From positions 1,116,001 through 1,180,000 of the forward strand of contig NC_135777.1 of the NCBI RefSeq assembly GCF_028453695.1: a DNA stretch of 64,000 nucleotides, read 5' to 3'. A program made the translations under genes and the position numbers. This DNA comes from Augochlora pura (taxonomy: Eukaryota; Arthropoda; Insecta; Hymenoptera; Halictidae). The notes below the pieces were generated by a model that saw nothing but the letters and a program-made list of their open reading frames with translations, did no database searches and was not told the origin of the DNA. Below are positions 27,795-41,790 of the stretch, piece by piece (position 1 is the stretch's first letter; every line of letters starts with the position of its first letter).

Positions 27795-28769
27795 TATTGT
27801 TGAAGATTGAAAACTGTTTCTGGAAAGTTGTAGGCGTGATACGCAGGGTAACCTTAAAATGCAACACGTACATTAATAAAAATGACTAAAAACGAAGTCA
27901 AATTTAACGCCAAGAACAATAATTCAAGAATATTATTACCTTTTATGTTTAAAAGTAGATGAATTAATATATATTAGTTTTCGTCTTCATAATTCTGTAC
28001 ATTTTAATCAGTTCAATTCGAGACACATTCAAACAGCAAGCAGAAACACTGCGATGCGATAAACGTAACAATCAAAAACACATAGTCACATGTAAATTTT
28101 GCATGTATCAACAGAATTTTAAAATATTATTGTTTTTGATTTATTTTATCTTCCTCTTACATCAATCTTTTTATTTTGAAATTACTATAATGAAGTTAAC
28201 ACGTAATATTGAATTGTACAAATGTACATTTTTATGCAATATTACGTGATTATTAATAATTGTTCGAATATTACAAACAATGTATAACGGATTTTCTTTT
28301 GTGGATAAAAAGTAATATTTTGTAGGATGATTGTTATAAGGTATAAACTAAAATTTACTCGCTTTTAAAACTTTGAAATTCATAATAATAATGATAGTAT
28401 AGTTACATATAAGTTAATAAGTTATTCTATTCGAAACATCATTTTCATATTTTGTGTTTAGATCTAATAATCCTTCATATGTCTCAGTTCTGAATATTAT
28501 ATATATTCGAAAATATGAAGAATAGTTATATAAACTATGAATAAAATATATGAAATTATTTATTGTTAGAAAGTTTGATAGTTTTTGTGCCCCAAATTAC
28601 AAGTCGATGTTTAGCTTTCATCAAAAGATCCAGCTATTCAACTATTTCGCAAATAATTTAATTTATGCTAATGGTGGCTAATTTCATACGCATTTTACAT
28701 GTATCCCTCTTGGAATTTTCTCTGAACACGTTGTATTCAGACAATTGAATCTCGACTAAGGGTGAAATC
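27795..28769. other. 5' flank of mRpL3 and AT-rich intergenic DNA
   Basis: The first 60 or so bases upstream of the mRpL3 ATG (minus sense) should hold its short 5' UTR and start site; no TATA box is seen. Beyond about 27870 the DNA is AT-rich with no open frame of interest. Confidence 0.45.
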
Positions 28770-29520
28770 GATAGGTGAAATCGTTTAACGAAATTGTTTG
28801 AGTTGTTTTGCCGCGAGCCCGGTGAAAATCGTACAGTACACTCTGGCGTGCGCGGTCGGCTAAGTGATAAAATCCATTTTTTATGAAGGAGTTCTGTTTC
28901 TTGTTGTCCTTAATTATTTGTTCACATTGCAATAAATGTTAAAATAAAACATATCACCAGTTGATGATATTGTGATTTGCAGCTGTTTTATTGATTGATT
29001 GAATAGAATAGGGGTCTATGTTGACCTACGAAGTAAGAAGGTAAGAAAGTCGGAAATGCAGCGTCGACCCTTATTTGAGATTCACATTCAATTTCTTGGC
29101 GACTTTGTTCGCGGCGCTGGAACTGCGAACTACAGAAAACGATGGGCGCTATTAATTCGAAATAAAAACGTCCTTTCAGTGTCGCCTTGACGAGAGAAAG
29201 TCTCGGGGCCGAAATGAATAGCGAATGGATTTGGAGACAATCGCAAAAGGGGAAAAAGAGCGGTCCAACGGGGATGGAAAGGAGGAAAGGGCTGCTGGAA
29301 TTGCCTGAACTGGACAGCACGTGGACTACCTACTTTTATATCGCTCGGGAAATAATGGGATTCCCATCATGAAGTGGATTTCCCTCGGGAGCCAGTGGAC
29401 ATCGATGCACGCGTCAAGAGATCCTACACCGCCCCCGTATCCTATCGGTCTCTTGTAGCCGGCCGACGTTCATCGTGCTTGTCCACCCTCGCTCGTTCAC
29501 CTGTCCAGTCACCCCCACCC
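28770..29520. promoter_or_regulatory. GC-rich island 1 with two kappaB-like words
   Basis: Composition is clearly richer in GC than its flanks. Overlapping open frames of 60-110 codons on both strands are mutually incompatible and match nothing. Two NF-kappaB-like words, GGGATTCCC at 29357-29365 and GGATTTCCC at 29376-29384, lie 10 bases apart. The role as regulatory DNA is inferred. Confidence 0.3.
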
Positions 29521-31574
29521 TAAATGTGTCACAACCTGACGCGTCGGCTCGGTTTTCGAGGAATTCAAGATTTTTCTGTAGTACACATATGAAATGTGTA
29601 ATACGAGCATTAGACCGTGCAAATAGCAATTTTTTAATTCGCTGGCGGTAGATATTTGTGGAATTTTCGCAAGGTAGATACTTTCGACGATCTCACGATT
29701 TACTGTAGCTAAACTCATAAAAATTTTTACGTATCACTCGGTTTTCACATTTTTTCTAAATCACTGCTTCTACTTGATAGAAATCGATCAGATTCGTGTA
29801 TTGGATTTTTCATTAATTCTGAAATGGATTAGATTCTGCAAGTCGATCTGTTATTCGTGAATGACGCGAATCTTGTTTGCATTTCGTCGTATTTTATCAT
29901 AGCTTTTATTTTCAACGAAGTATTTTGAGTTGTCTGTCTTTTCAACGATTTTGTCTTTTTCGATTTTATGTTATTGTAGCACTTTAATATTGTGAAATAC
30001 GTTTAAATTGACCTGAAAAAACTGAGTGATAGACGGGACTTGATGTTTTTTTAGAATTACATCTTCATAAAATTTCCAAAATGATCACTTATGACTAAAA
30101 AAGGAGGAACGCAAGAGATATGAAAATATAGGATTAAACATAATTGTTTAACACTTTTATGGGGCACTAAAAGCAGTTGTCTTGTGTTAGTAATAATAAG
30201 GAATGTATCCTTACTTTTAACAAACATATATTGAAGAAATAACTCCAAAATGTATCGTTACAACAAAATATAAGCGCTACTTCATTGTTACTGAACGTGA
30301 ATTATAACGATGTCGTAGAATAGACTGCCTTACCGACCTGAAAATTAAGGACTGATTGCAGCGTCCTCTTTTCATGGACGACTACCAGCAGAAGTACTAT
30401 TCACTGAAGTAGCATTGGAGAGGAAAGGGAAAGTGTAGATAGAACGAATGTAAATGAACAGAATTATAAGAGTGAGGTCAATTTATATGTTTTATTGTAA
30501 CAGCTTTGGACGACTTTCACTGTTACATTTCACGCGGATAAGGTAAAGAAGTAGTAAATAAGTAGCGCGTCATCGTCTCTAATTTATTTATACAGGAAAT
30601 TTCTGTTCTATAGATTTATCAGATCAAAATCGGAATCTTTTTGGCATTGCTTTTATAATTATTATTGTGTATAACGCATAACTTACTGTTTAGCATAACC
30701 ACAGATTAGAACTGTAAATTAGTCTTTCAGGTCCAGCTAAAGCCAGTCGAAGCTAGACAAAGCAAGTGGAAGCCAGTTCAAGTTGAATTCCAATAGGTCC
30801 CGGTCATCATGAATATTTAATAATTCTATTATCCTTACCTATTTATTATTTATGACAATTTTTAGTTGTCAACGACGTTTTTGAATACTTTCTTGAGTAT
30901 GTTATCATCTTACTTCTTAATCAGAGTAATTAACTGAATTTAAAAGACAGTATAACTTTTGAGATGGTAGTTTGTTTATATTTTTATATCTACCTCATGT
31001 CAAATTGTTGAAATAATGATTAATTATTTCTAATAATATGTAGTATACGGTAGTTTAAGATAGACAGAAACGATAAAATACATTACATTACATTATTTAA
31101 TACCTTTAAATGTATTAAAAGGACATATTTGTCCAAAAGATTGAAAGGAATTCTTACGATTTAAACTAATAATCGTCAACATCTGCAATATACTTAAAAA
31201 GTGAATAAAAATTTATTTGTGTGAGTAAATTTATTTACTCTGTCGGTAACGTTGTGCGTGATACGAAATTGATAATAGAGCCACTCAAGCTCGGATTACG
31301 CAGACCCGCTGAATATTAAATTTATTGATGTCTATATATCCATAACATAAAAACCATAGATAAATTATTTAATTCGCGAAATTCGATGCTTACCTTGTCA
31401 TGGTAATGGAATGAGTTCAACATAAGAATGTTATACCAAATAATTGTTTTTTTTAACTGTAAGCTAAGTATCATTAGTAGTTTTAAAAATTTTGCATAAT
31501 TGTATGTTTCTAATTCGCATTCGGATAAGCAATTTACAATTTTAGCAGATAGATAAATATATAAGATAGATATA
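29521..31574. other. AT-rich non-coding DNA
   Basis: No gene, RNA or repeat was recognised. A small patch at 30728-30790 repeats a loose AAGCCAGT/AAGCTAG phrase. Confidence 0.5.
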
Positions 31575-31960
31575 CAGTTACTCGATTTAATATTCGGACA
31601 CCATGATACTTGCGTCGATGCTCGATTTGTGTTTGGGATCATTGTCCTGATCAAAGAAAGTGTTTTCTATGCCCATATTCGTTGCACTTTCTATTAAATT
31701 TTGTTTTAACACATCCAAGTGCTTGTTTTTATCTAAAATTCCATCAATGAAAATTAACTCTCCTACTTCGGCGGTCGAAATTCAACCCCATATCATCAGG
31801 CTTCCACCACCGTGTTTCATCGTCGGTTTCATATTATTTTTTGCGACGCGTTATGTAATCGTAACGTCCCGTCTTTCCGTTTGGGTTTAGGCTACGGTCT
31901 ATTTGGTTGATGTCATTTTTGAGAGTCGGTTTTTTAGCGTTTCTTTAACGACTTTATTAG
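31575..31960 (-). pseudogene. Truncated Tc1-like transposon with broken transposase
   Basis: Read on the minus strand, the segment encodes pieces typical of Tc1 transposases: KHGGGSLMIWG, then after a stop ELIFIDGILDKNKHLD and FFDQDNDPKHKSS, which includes the second catalytic aspartate region. The reading frame then runs directly into CAGTTACTCG...TTCGGACACC (31575-31603), which abuts TA and looks like the 3' terminal repeat, so the C-terminal third is deleted. The 5' end is decayed. Its ends differ from those of the Tc1 pair at 49.9 and 54.3 kb, so it is another family. Confidence 0.75.
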
Positions 31961-32209
31961 TTTACGACACTGGTACGATTGAAAGGTACCGGATGACATA
32001 CCTGGGAAGAACCAGCGTGGATGAACCATCTAACAATTATTTAGTATAAAGTGTGACAAAAACTTATTGACTAGAGTTTTAAATAAGTTACTGCTTATCA
32101 TTAAAAAAATATACAAAAGTCGATGTCTTTCACCAAAGTGAATGCTTCTCAATTTTGAGTTTCAGCTAAGGAATTCCAGCCAGTGGTGGAAAGGGGATGC
32201 TGCAAATTC

Positions 32210-33010
32210 CTATGTAACGTTTAAAAATGATTGGTTCCCGGGTTTCCTGTGATTATTGCCGTTTCTCTTTCATCGATTACAACGAAAGAAAAAGGCGGAG
32301 TTCTCTGTACGGTGGAACTTGATAAAGGCTTCTATCCGTGCTGGGGGCGGCAAGGAGTGGGCAGTAATAAAATAAATATGTGCGACGGCCAGCGGCGTCC
32401 CTCCTCCCGGACCACCACCACCACCACCACCACCACCAACGGCAGCGGGCACTACTACCACCTTAGAGCGAAGCGGAGCTTGGAACTCGCGTGTGTTGCC
32501 GGGTAATTGATTTCTTTGATAGCAGCCACACGAAAGGAACATTGTAGATGCTTCGGCTGCCTAGCGGAGGGGATGCAACCCCCTTCGCGATCTACCATCC
32601 CCCGGATCAATGGATATCTCTGCGCCGGACAAGCCCCTCCAGCTCAGCATCTTCCCTTCGAGGATGACCAATAACAAACACCGGCGCTTCTCTCTCTCTA
32701 ATGGAGTTTTTACCGATAAAAAATTCACTCGGCTTCCTCCTTTTGCCTGGGGACCCTGTCGCCTTGGTTCCTCTCGGACACCGGTCGGCTCCCACCCCCA
32801 GGATATTCCGTTTTCTAGGGGATACTTACACGCCGACACCTTTGGCCCGTTCCGATGTCTCGTCGAGAGTGCCCCGCTGGCGGTGCACCCTGTCTCACCG
32901 GGGACGGAGCTCGGTTCTCGATGCTACAGCCTTCGACTCTGTTCTAGATGCTGAAAGACCCCTTGGTCAGCTTTCGGAATATTTCTCGTGAACGCTGATC
33001 GGTTATTCCG
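32210..33010. promoter_or_regulatory. GC-rich island 2
   Basis: GC-rich block with overlapping open frames on both strands (up to 114 codons) that look like composition artefacts. An inverted CCAAT word (GATTGG) occurs at 32229. Regulatory role inferred only from composition. Confidence 0.25.
32411..32438. repeat. (ACC)n microsatellite
   Basis: Nine uninterrupted ACC triplets inside GC-rich island 2. Confidence 0.92.
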
Positions 33011-33959
33011 AGATACTTATCATTGTAAATGGGAACCATGGGCCTTCAAATATGTTCTCTTTTAAGGGGAGTTGTCATGGAAGTGACATGTTTCGAACGC
33101 AATTTTACATATCATTACGTATCATTAGAAAGTTCAGCTAAGATAAAAGTACTTATTAGAAATGCTTCTATTGAATTTTTATTTTTTTTTATTGTATTTA
33201 TTGAATTTCCTTCCTGTATTATTTCTTTGATAGCGTCTCGTATATATCAAAAATCGAGAAAGATATTCAGAATTAAAGTTCTTTGGCATAAAAAATATAT
33301 GTTTTATCGTTCTTCAAGAAATGTTAAATAAAATCACTAGTAACAATAATTCAAGGAACGTTTCGAGAACTTGTTTTAAGTGATTTTTTAATTATCGCGA
33401 GGTAATCGCGGACACTGAATTAACTTTGACTACTTCATGAACGTAACAAATTTGATTGCTGCGAATAATAAATGTTTTGCGAATCCTGAATGTAAAGCTT
33501 GCGAGGTTTAGCCTAAAAAAAAGCAAATAAAAGCCTTGTGGCTTTCCTTGAAAAAATGTTGGCACAAAACCAACCATTCTTTAGAATGTATGCTAGTTGC
33601 ATACGTAGTACATATAATGAACATGACGTCGCCTGTAGGGAACACTTGTAAACATTTAGGGACAAGTACCGATTTGTAATTGGAAAATTGAGATTGTCTT
33701 ATAATCATCTTAATATTAGCGTAAGATTAAAACAGTTACATGTAATTACTCAACATCGATAAAAAAAATTGCTCGTTTTCCACCAAACTTTTCCTTCTCC
33801 ATCGCATCCGAAAATTTTATATTTACTTTTGATCTGTAAACGTATCAGTTTCCCAGAATTCGATATCCTTATCTTTATATTGTTTCGCGAATTCAAGTCT
33901 TTTTGGGTTTTGCCTCGATATCGACAGTTTGAATCTATTGTTACTGAAGTCTAGTGCGC
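33011..33959. other. AT-rich non-coding DNA
   Basis: Short incompatible open frames only; nothing recognised. Confidence 0.5.
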
Positions 33960-34052
33960 AGGTCAATTATAGAATTAGTGATATCGCGATGTCGCGGTCC
34001 TAGGGTTGTTTCGCTCATAATTATCAATGAACAACGGTAATGGATGTTATTG

Positions 34053-34274
34053 TCCGTGAATAACGGGGACACGTTGAAAAGTGAATAATACGGACCAGAG
34101 GATGTTGTGATAATCGTTGGTACGGACTTGGAGTTACTAGATCCATATCGTGGACGAAGAAGGAAAATAGACGGCGTTATTGTTACTCAGCTTTCGAAAG
34201 CAGGTCCACCTGGCAGGTTATGTAAAGTGAATAACACGGGGCCCAGGGGTGTCGTGATAGTTTGCGGTCGTGGT
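34053..34274. repeat. Imperfect direct repeat around GTGAATAAYACGG
   Basis: The phrase AAAGTGAATAAYACGG..CCAG.GG.TGT.GTGATA occurs at about 34077-34124 and again at 34223-34274. A shorter related copy (GTGAATAACGGGGACACG) is at 34055. The spacing is about 146 bases, so this is a partial tandem duplication with divergence. Confidence 0.6.
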
Positions 34275-34518
34275 CGTCGCTAAGATGGAGAGAGAGTTGG
34301 TTGGCTTAGTTCGTGGAACAGCGAGTTGGTGGTGCTGACGGCATGTATCGATTGTTCTGCGATACAATGCTAGCCACGCACATATGCGACCACGGGCACA
34401 GTCCTCGTGCGAACCGGCGAATTTGTGTGACCAACACCAGCGCGACGTGTCTTTTCCAGCGTGTTTTATTCAGCCAGTGCCCCACCAGTTGCTACGTCCC
34501 GACCTGTCAGAGGGGTAG
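34261..34518 (+). other. Candidate 5' noncoding exon ending in a strong splice donor
   Basis: A GC-rich stretch without a recognisable protein ends at TAG|GTAAGT (34518/34519), a near-consensus donor. It follows the direct repeat and sits in an island of mixed composition. It could be the first, untranslated exon of a plus-strand gene to the right. No acceptor partner was identified, so the call rests on the donor and context only. Confidence 0.2.
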
Positions 34519-35029
34519 GTAAGTTCAGGCTGCGCCTGTTTTTCGGGGCTGCTCTCTCACCCTTTGCCACTCAAGATTCTCTCGGTGAGGGACTCATTTG
34601 TGTGTTTGGGTTCACGCGAACGTTCCGATTCTTTTGTCTTCGGGGACCGGAAATTAGGTGGGAAAGATTGTATATTTTGTTATGCCAATGGTAAGAGTGT
34701 CTCGTTATTGGGAATTCGGGGAATTGAACGTATGGGGGTGTCGTTAGAGATTCTTTACACCGTATAATTCGATTGCCGGACCAGGTGAACGTTCATCAAT
34801 TGATTTGAACGGTTATCCAATAATGAGTTTTCTATAATAATAAATTTTATGCTTTATTTTGCATTTGTTGCATTGTCAGAAATGGTACGTTCGAAGATCC
34901 TTCATGAAACATTTTTAAAAAAAAAGCCGAAATCATTTTTGACTAAGGTTATAAGAATCTATTATAAGCAGATATATTTAAAAATGTGCAGAGTTTTTTT
35001 CGAATATTTTTAAAAACTCCAAAGCGAAT

Positions 35030-35830
35030 CGGAGACACGAGAGTGTTTACAACCGAAGAGGTTTCACTGTTTCATCTCGTGCGGCCTTTTTCTAAATCGA
35101 CGATAAATTGGCGTACAAGAAGAGCGTAAGGGTCGCGAGGAACACCGAAAACGCTAACCGTGGACCGAGTTCGGTCGAGAACGATGTGGCAGCACGAACA
35201 AACGAAAAAGCTGCATTCAATTGAGGAATAAGTCCCGAGCGAGCAGCCATTACCCTCTGGAAGGTCCAGCCTGTCGAGGGAGTCTGTGCTCGAAGGAGGT
35301 CGACAAACGAGTAGCGTCGGCGCTGCCCTTGCAAGCTTCCTCGTGTATTGATCCTCATAATTCGGGGGTTGGAGGGCGCCGAGGGTGGCAGGGAGGGTTG
35401 AAGAGGGTTGAGAGACGGCTGGCGGGGCTCAGCCCCACCTCGACGGCCGAGAAACGTATGCGTCGGGGGATGGTTGGAACGGCGGAAGAAAGGAAGGAGC
35501 AAGGAAAACCGGAGTAGGGTGACTCCGACCAATAATAATCCTGCCACGTTATGATAATATCATATCATAGCGCCGCTCATATCCAGCTACTTTATGATTG
35601 GAAGCTCGTGTCATCCAATCAGGTTCCATGACCAGTTTCACTCATACTCATATTCATACGCGCGCCCGCTTCTGCGTAGATGAAAACACACCTCTGAGGC
35701 CTGGCTTACGTCGGTCTCTACGCGGTTGTTGTACTAACGCAGAGGCGGTTCGCGATCCTACCAACGAGTCATCTGCCTCCCGTTCCACCGCGAACGTTCC
35801 GCGAAGATATCAAATTTCATTCGTTACTTT
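35030..35830. promoter_or_regulatory. GC-rich island 3 with CCAAT and TTTATGATTGG words
   Basis: The right part contains CCAAT at 35529, TTTATGATTGG at 35591-35601 and CCAATC at 35615 within 90 bases. A palindrome-like ATGATAATATCATATCAT lies between. Opposite-strand open frames of 151 and 98 codons overlap over the left part and cannot both be real; neither matches a known protein. Confidence 0.3.
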
Positions 35831-36589
35831 CTAGCTGTTAACGTTGAATTTTCTGGAAAATTAATATTCATTTCTTTTGCTGGGTTAATTGTCGTAATGA
35901 TTTTTGGATGGTTTACAATTGCGTAGGAGTGCGTAACGTGTAGATCGTGGATCTTATGCATTTATGGCAAAAATGAGTAATCGCAGTTTAAAATAAAATA
36001 TAGATTAAAAGCATTTAAAAATGTCATTGTATTATTTTCAATCTAATAAAATGATTGAAATGTATGACGTTTTTGGTTTATATTTATTTTTCTATTTCTT
36101 CAATTTAACGTGAACAATTTTTATTTGACATAACAATTCACAGTCTATTAATGAGTACTTGCATATGTTTTTATTCCGTTAATAGATTGGAATATATTGT
36201 AGACATTTCTGGAGGGTATTTTGTGAATAGTTTTTGCAAGGTTCTGAATGCTGCTAAATAAAACGTAACAACTGTGCATTTCTAAATATTTTTGAGATGA
36301 TTTCGTGGAAAATTTATTATTAATAATCTACATTGCTATCTATATTACTGTTTGAAATTGTAACTTTTGCATTATTATTATAAATTAGTTTATATTTAAA
36401 GACTTGTTGAAATTATAATTGATGCCCGAGAAAATTATGCTTAATTCCATATGCATTTTTTGAAGCAAAACTAAAAAAAAAAGAAAAAAAAATGAAAGAA
36501 CACAAAAATTACATTGAACGTAACACAGTAACCTGCTCTACTATTCCATTAGCCATAGTGTGACTGAAATTCGAAATTCTTGCAGAACC
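35831..36589. other. AT-rich non-coding DNA
   Basis: Nothing recognised apart from an interrupted A-run near 36470-36495. Confidence 0.5.
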
Positions 36590-37800
36590 GTCTGACAGTT
36601 GCGCGCACGTAGCTCCGCAGCACATAGAGCGCGATCATTTTCACTCTTTATCCCCGTCCCATCAAATTCTCTGTTCAGCCAACACGAACGCACCCCTGCA
36701 ACAATTCAACCCCGGCCAAAGACACCCCGGATGCATGTATTCCAGAGCGGGCCGGGGTGGCGTTCTCCTTTTCCCATCGATATTTCTTCCCCCCACGATA
36801 AAATTCAACCTTTCAGCCGGCCAGTGTTTTACGGCCAATAGGAGGTCGGCAAGAGAATCGCAATACACGTAGCTATGGCGTTTTATTGCCGCTGGAAATG
36901 GCCCCGTATATAGCTTTCGGAGTATGCTATCGGAGGTTATTGATCCCCGCGTCCGTCAAGGAGTCCCCTGGTCTTCCAGTACCCGGCCGTCGTCCTTCGG
37001 CCACCCCCTTGATTCAAGAAAACTACCCTGCGATCATCTTGTCCGGCTGCGCTGCATTTTTCAACGAGACTCAGCTGTGTGTCCGGGCCCGCTAGGAAAA
37101 TTGACGCGGACAGTGATAAGTTTGGCAAGGGTTAGTTTGCGGACCGTCTCTTCTCTACCAGGCTGAGAAATGGACATCGGGCTGGTTCCCGTGTCGCGCC
37201 TGCGCCTCTATTCCCGCGGTCCGTCGGGGGTCGACGCGCGACGTTTCTTGTCTCGTGTTCGCGGGCAAAAATTCAATATTAATAACGAGGCGGGCAGAAG
37301 GAACGTCCGCATTGCGCCAACGCCATAAACTCAGCCCGCGTTTTCGGGTCGCGAAGTCATAACGCCTGGCCAATGGCTGCGTCGCGGAGGGCGACCGTGA
37401 TATGATGGATTTATGGATCTAATAAAAAGCGCACGCGGGATTGGCCCTCGCGGAATATGACGGGCGGGGCTGCCGACACCCCGTTCAACGCAGCCACAAC
37501 CAAGTCACCCCCTCGTCCGGCTTCCTACCCCTTGCACGACCGCGAGAAGGGGAAACCACCTCGAGTGGGGATGCAATCCTGATGTATTTCGCCTTCTCCA
37601 ATCTCCTTGCCTCCGAGAGCGGCCAAGCCACCGAGCCACCGAACCTTCTTCGCCGCCACCCTCCCCCTCCCCCCTCCCCCCCTCCTTTGCCTGGGAACAG
37701 GTGAGACTTGAGAAGGGGCGAGGTAGCGCTTTGCTGTGGCAAATGGACTTGACGGTTTGGGCCAGTTCTCCCAGTTATCCGAACGATGCGTAGTGACACG
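36590..37800. promoter_or_regulatory. GC-rich island 4 with Hox/Exd-like site cluster
   Basis: This is one of the longest islands. At 37403-37416 the word TGATGGATTTATGG combines a TGATNNAT Exd-Hox form with TTTATGG, and CTAATAAAA follows at 37419. CCAAT or its complement occurs at 36833 and 37371. A proline-coding C-run at about 37660-37690 produces spurious open frames on both strands. The function is inferred from motif words only. Confidence 0.3.
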
Positions 37801-39130
37801 AAATACCTAATTTTTCAGACAACATAGGCTAAAATCTATTGTCGATATTTTATATATAATAGCTTCATTGAATCGTCAATAAGTCATCGCAACGTACAGA
37901 AATATGATGAAATGAACTTTACATTTATATCGGGTTTAATCCAATTGCAGGTAAATCTGATTGTTACGAGAATTTCGGTTTTCTTCGTTTTTTTAGTTCT
38001 CCCACTTTAAATAATTGTTTCACAAATCTTATAGGTTTATAAGTTTTCAATGTTTTACATGGATGACTTAAGGAATAATGTTGATTTTTAAGAAAAAACA
38101 AATACATTTAATTTCTATTTCATCGTTTGACTGATGTGTACATAAATATCCATTACAGTTAATACTGTTACAATTTAACTAATGATTCGAAGATTTTTTA
38201 AAACCTCTCCTCTAATGATAATGGTTTACTTATTTCTGCGGTTGATGAAATAAATTTAATGTAAACCAGGGTCGGAAAGTATGTTACGCCTTTAAAAATC
38301 CGCACTCGCTTCTTCGTATTAGCACTGCGAAAAAGCACGTCGTCAACCTTGAATATTTCATGCAGCTAACGTTTTATTTGATCAAATTAAAAAAGTAAAA
38401 TATTGACTTGTATGACTTATATGGAGCATCAATTGTTATTTTACGCAAAGATTCACGGTCTAATTATAGGTTAAGTGTTGCTTTCTTTGCTCCGTACAAT
38501 CCTTAATTACAGATCATGTAACAATTATAGCAGATCAAAATGTTCACAAGCTTTCAAAATTGAACGATGTGATTAGATTGGATTAGGCTGTCCTGAAAAC
38601 GAGATCATACTTTCGCCTTAGTTTGCTTAACAACCACTTAATAACACCCATATAATATCAAACTAACTTATTATAAGATTATAAACGACGAGATCTCAAT
38701 TTTGGTTTACTAGATAAATTTTATCGAAAATTGAGTTCTAAGTTTGATAAAAAAGATCGTGTCCCTCACATATGGTAGAGAGACACAGTAGTCGTAGTGT
38801 TAATACTATAAGAGCAGCAGACCCTAATAAAAATTGAGTATTTAATCTTGACTATCGTGTTATGCATGGATCGTGATGTTATTTGTGCATATATAAAAAT
38901 GATTTTGAAGTTTTTGAAGTTATCGAGTAATATGGTATTCAAAATACCAGTCTAAATTCATATCGTAACCGTTAATTGAAAATTAAACAATGTCCGCATA
39001 CAACAATCACGGAATAATATGCTATTAAAAAATACCTACCGAATGCCAACATTTACTTAAAAAAATGTAATCTCAATACTTAAAAAAAAGTAACGTTGCG
39101 CCAATTGATCCGTTGTTTCCAATTTAATTT
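37801..39130. other. AT-rich non-coding DNA
   Basis: No open frame, RNA gene or repeat recognised. Confidence 0.5.
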
Positions 39131-39780
39131 GCAATTCTCAGAAATCAGTTGTGTCTCCCCTGCTCGCGATTATTTCGAAAAAGCCTTTTCGGTAATGGAT
39201 GTTCAGTTCTCCATTAAGCTGTGGAACTTGTATTTCTGGGAACATTTACTTTTAAAATATCACTCCGTATAAATTTCGAAGGAAACACGTTGCTGGTTAT
39301 TCAGGACGCGTTCCTTTCATTTAGATCGTAATCACCGACCAGAATTAACGATCTCTCGCTGTACTTATACGTAGGAGGGCAATATCCCCTTTGTAGCACT
39401 TCTCTCCCTTTTTATTTCGTTTCGCGCGGAACTTCGCAGAAGCGGGAGGGCCGTCGCTGTATCCTAAACTTTCTCCTTCTTCGTCGAATTTGATTGTTGC
39501 CAGGAGCTGATGGCCACTCCATATCGATTTTTCCTCTTAGCGCGCCTCGTCCGCTTATTCGCCATCAGACGCCGTTTTCCCCTCTTTTCCTTTCGCGTTT
39601 CTCTTTCGCGCCAAGTTTTCACAGCGAGGACGATGGTGCACGAAATCGCGTTGCTAGAAACTGCTCGCAATTATTTAGGAGCGAATCGAAATTTTCTAAT
39701 TTCATCGCAAGGGGCCCGTTTTTCTTTTCAATAATTTCAACCGTTCCACCGGGTTGCACTGTTAACAGAAAGAATGTTTA
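39131..39780. promoter_or_regulatory. GC-rich island 5
   Basis: Moderately GC-rich with three overlapping open frames of 68-99 codons in different frames and strands; none matches a known protein. AT-rich DNA follows up to about 40260. Confidence 0.2.
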
Positions 39781-40289
39781 TCTCGCAAAATAACAATACA
39801 CTTTTTTACACCAAATTCTATAAACATACAATGATAATATCCCACGTTACATAATTTTATAATTGTTCGGGACGCTGGTAGGGGATCAATACTTTTAACT
39901 TCGTTTCGTCTTTATTAATTTGTATTTTAATCAGTCGCATTGTAATGCAGGAATGCGTAACAAATGAAAAGATGTTGTGTAGTATGATATTATTTTTCAC
40001 ATTGCATATTTTTTCATCTTAGAGATCATTTGGTATCTCTATCATTGAGTATATATATTTCGCTTAAAATAGGTTATTTATTTATTTTATCTAATCTATT
40101 TGTCCTATAATGTATGTCTCTCGCGCGACTTAAGGTTTTACGACAACTAATGTTCTATTATAGCAAATTATTAACAGAATGACCAATATATAATTTAATA
40201 AAATATTTGTTCATTATACGAAAATTGTCTTTTATTATCACAAGAAACAGCGAAATTACTTTCGGAACAATCCAATATTGTACTGTATT

Positions 40290-41790
40290 CGAGGATCGAT
40301 TACGGATAATCAAGGTTCCGTTCTATCTTCGCAGCTCCCGCGGATTCACGAAAAATGAGCATGCTTGATGACTGATTCGATTGTGAGCCGCGGCCATCCG
40401 AGTCCCGAAGCGAAAACCCAACCGATTAAAACCGTAGGAAAGAAGTTCCCCTTATCTACGAGGACGGAAAGCTTCGAGCAAACTTGGCCTGCCCTTTCTC
40501 CCGGTTTGAAGGTGGAATTGTGAGTTACTCGAGCGTGGATATAGAAAGATAGACAAACGATGCTGGCTCGTCCGGTGATGAGGGTAGCCGGCTACCCAGG
40601 GATGTTTCCTGAAGGCAGGGAGAAACTCGGAGAGATAAATAATATGTCCGTCCCAGTCACGAGGGGGGTAATTAATTCGTATAATATGCCGCAGTTAAGT
40701 CGGTCATCAGTTTCCCCCAGCGAAGAAAACTTACCTTCCCTCTTGCCACCCCTTTCAAACCGCCAGCGTCGTTCACCTTGCAGCTCTTGATTCTCTGACG
40801 ATACAGACGGTCGTCGAACCTGTAAACTTGGAACGATCTCGTTCTGCCTGTCCGAAAACTGAGCCCGGAAAGGGACCGATGCCATTAACTGGAGATCAAG
40901 GTAACTCGTGTTATGCATTTCTGAGTATCGAAACGCATCTTACCTTGTGAAAATTTCGGCGTCGATTTTCTCTGTGAGTCGGCGCCCGAAATTTACAAAA
41001 ATTCAATAATTATGTTAAGTTTATAATATCGAATTTCTATGCTTTTACTATTCAATATCTGTTTATAATGTTTATATAAAATAACATAAGCCTATTTTGT
41101 AGTATCTATTTTGTGAAATACAAGCAAAATAAACAAATGTACCGGTGGGTGAAGCCGTCGCCAATGCGTTAAAGGAAGAATGAAACTTGGTTCCAGCCCT
41201 TTGCAGATGATGCAAACAATTTTCATTTTCCATAAAAATTCACATCGTGAGAACTAGTCTCTCGCTGTGGGTTCGAGGGATGATCGAAACAGAAATCGTT
41301 GGATAGCGTGTTAAGAAAATTTAGCGAGCGAGCGGGACGAACTTGAGAAATCAAAACAAGTCTCTATTCAACGGGCCTACCCTCGAAACTCCCCCCTCCC
41401 CCGTCCTCGTCGTATCTCGCTTATTTATCAAGCAGGTCCTCCGCGACAAGGGTTCGGATAAATCTTTAAAAACGGTCCGCGTTCACCGGGGGCGTTGGCG
41501 GGCATAACTCACCCCTATCTGAAAATACATAGGTAACTCTCCGGTTTAGAAGTAAACTGTTTACATCGTGTTTCCCGGTCCGCGGGGTGACCGTCTCTCT
41601 GGGGTGGCCGGGGAAAGGGTGAACTCCACGTGGCGTTTGGAATCGGTAGCAGTCGGGGGGCGAGGCGTTCCTGCCCGCGTTATCTAAACGCGTCGAGGTG
41701 AGGCCGGAAGTGGGGACGCCTCGCCAGCATTGCTTAGTCGTTTGTTCTTCATTGTATACGGCTAACGCATTAAGATAAAAGCATCCATTT
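40290..41790. promoter_or_regulatory. GC-rich island 6
   Basis: A homeodomain-type TAATTAATT word sits at 40669-40677 within GC-rich DNA. On the minus strand a 61-codon open stretch ends at a strong donor (GGGAAG|GTAAGT near 40735), but its peptide is not recognisable and no good acceptor precedes it. A second minus-strand open frame (41466-41798) is likewise unrecognised. Confidence 0.25.
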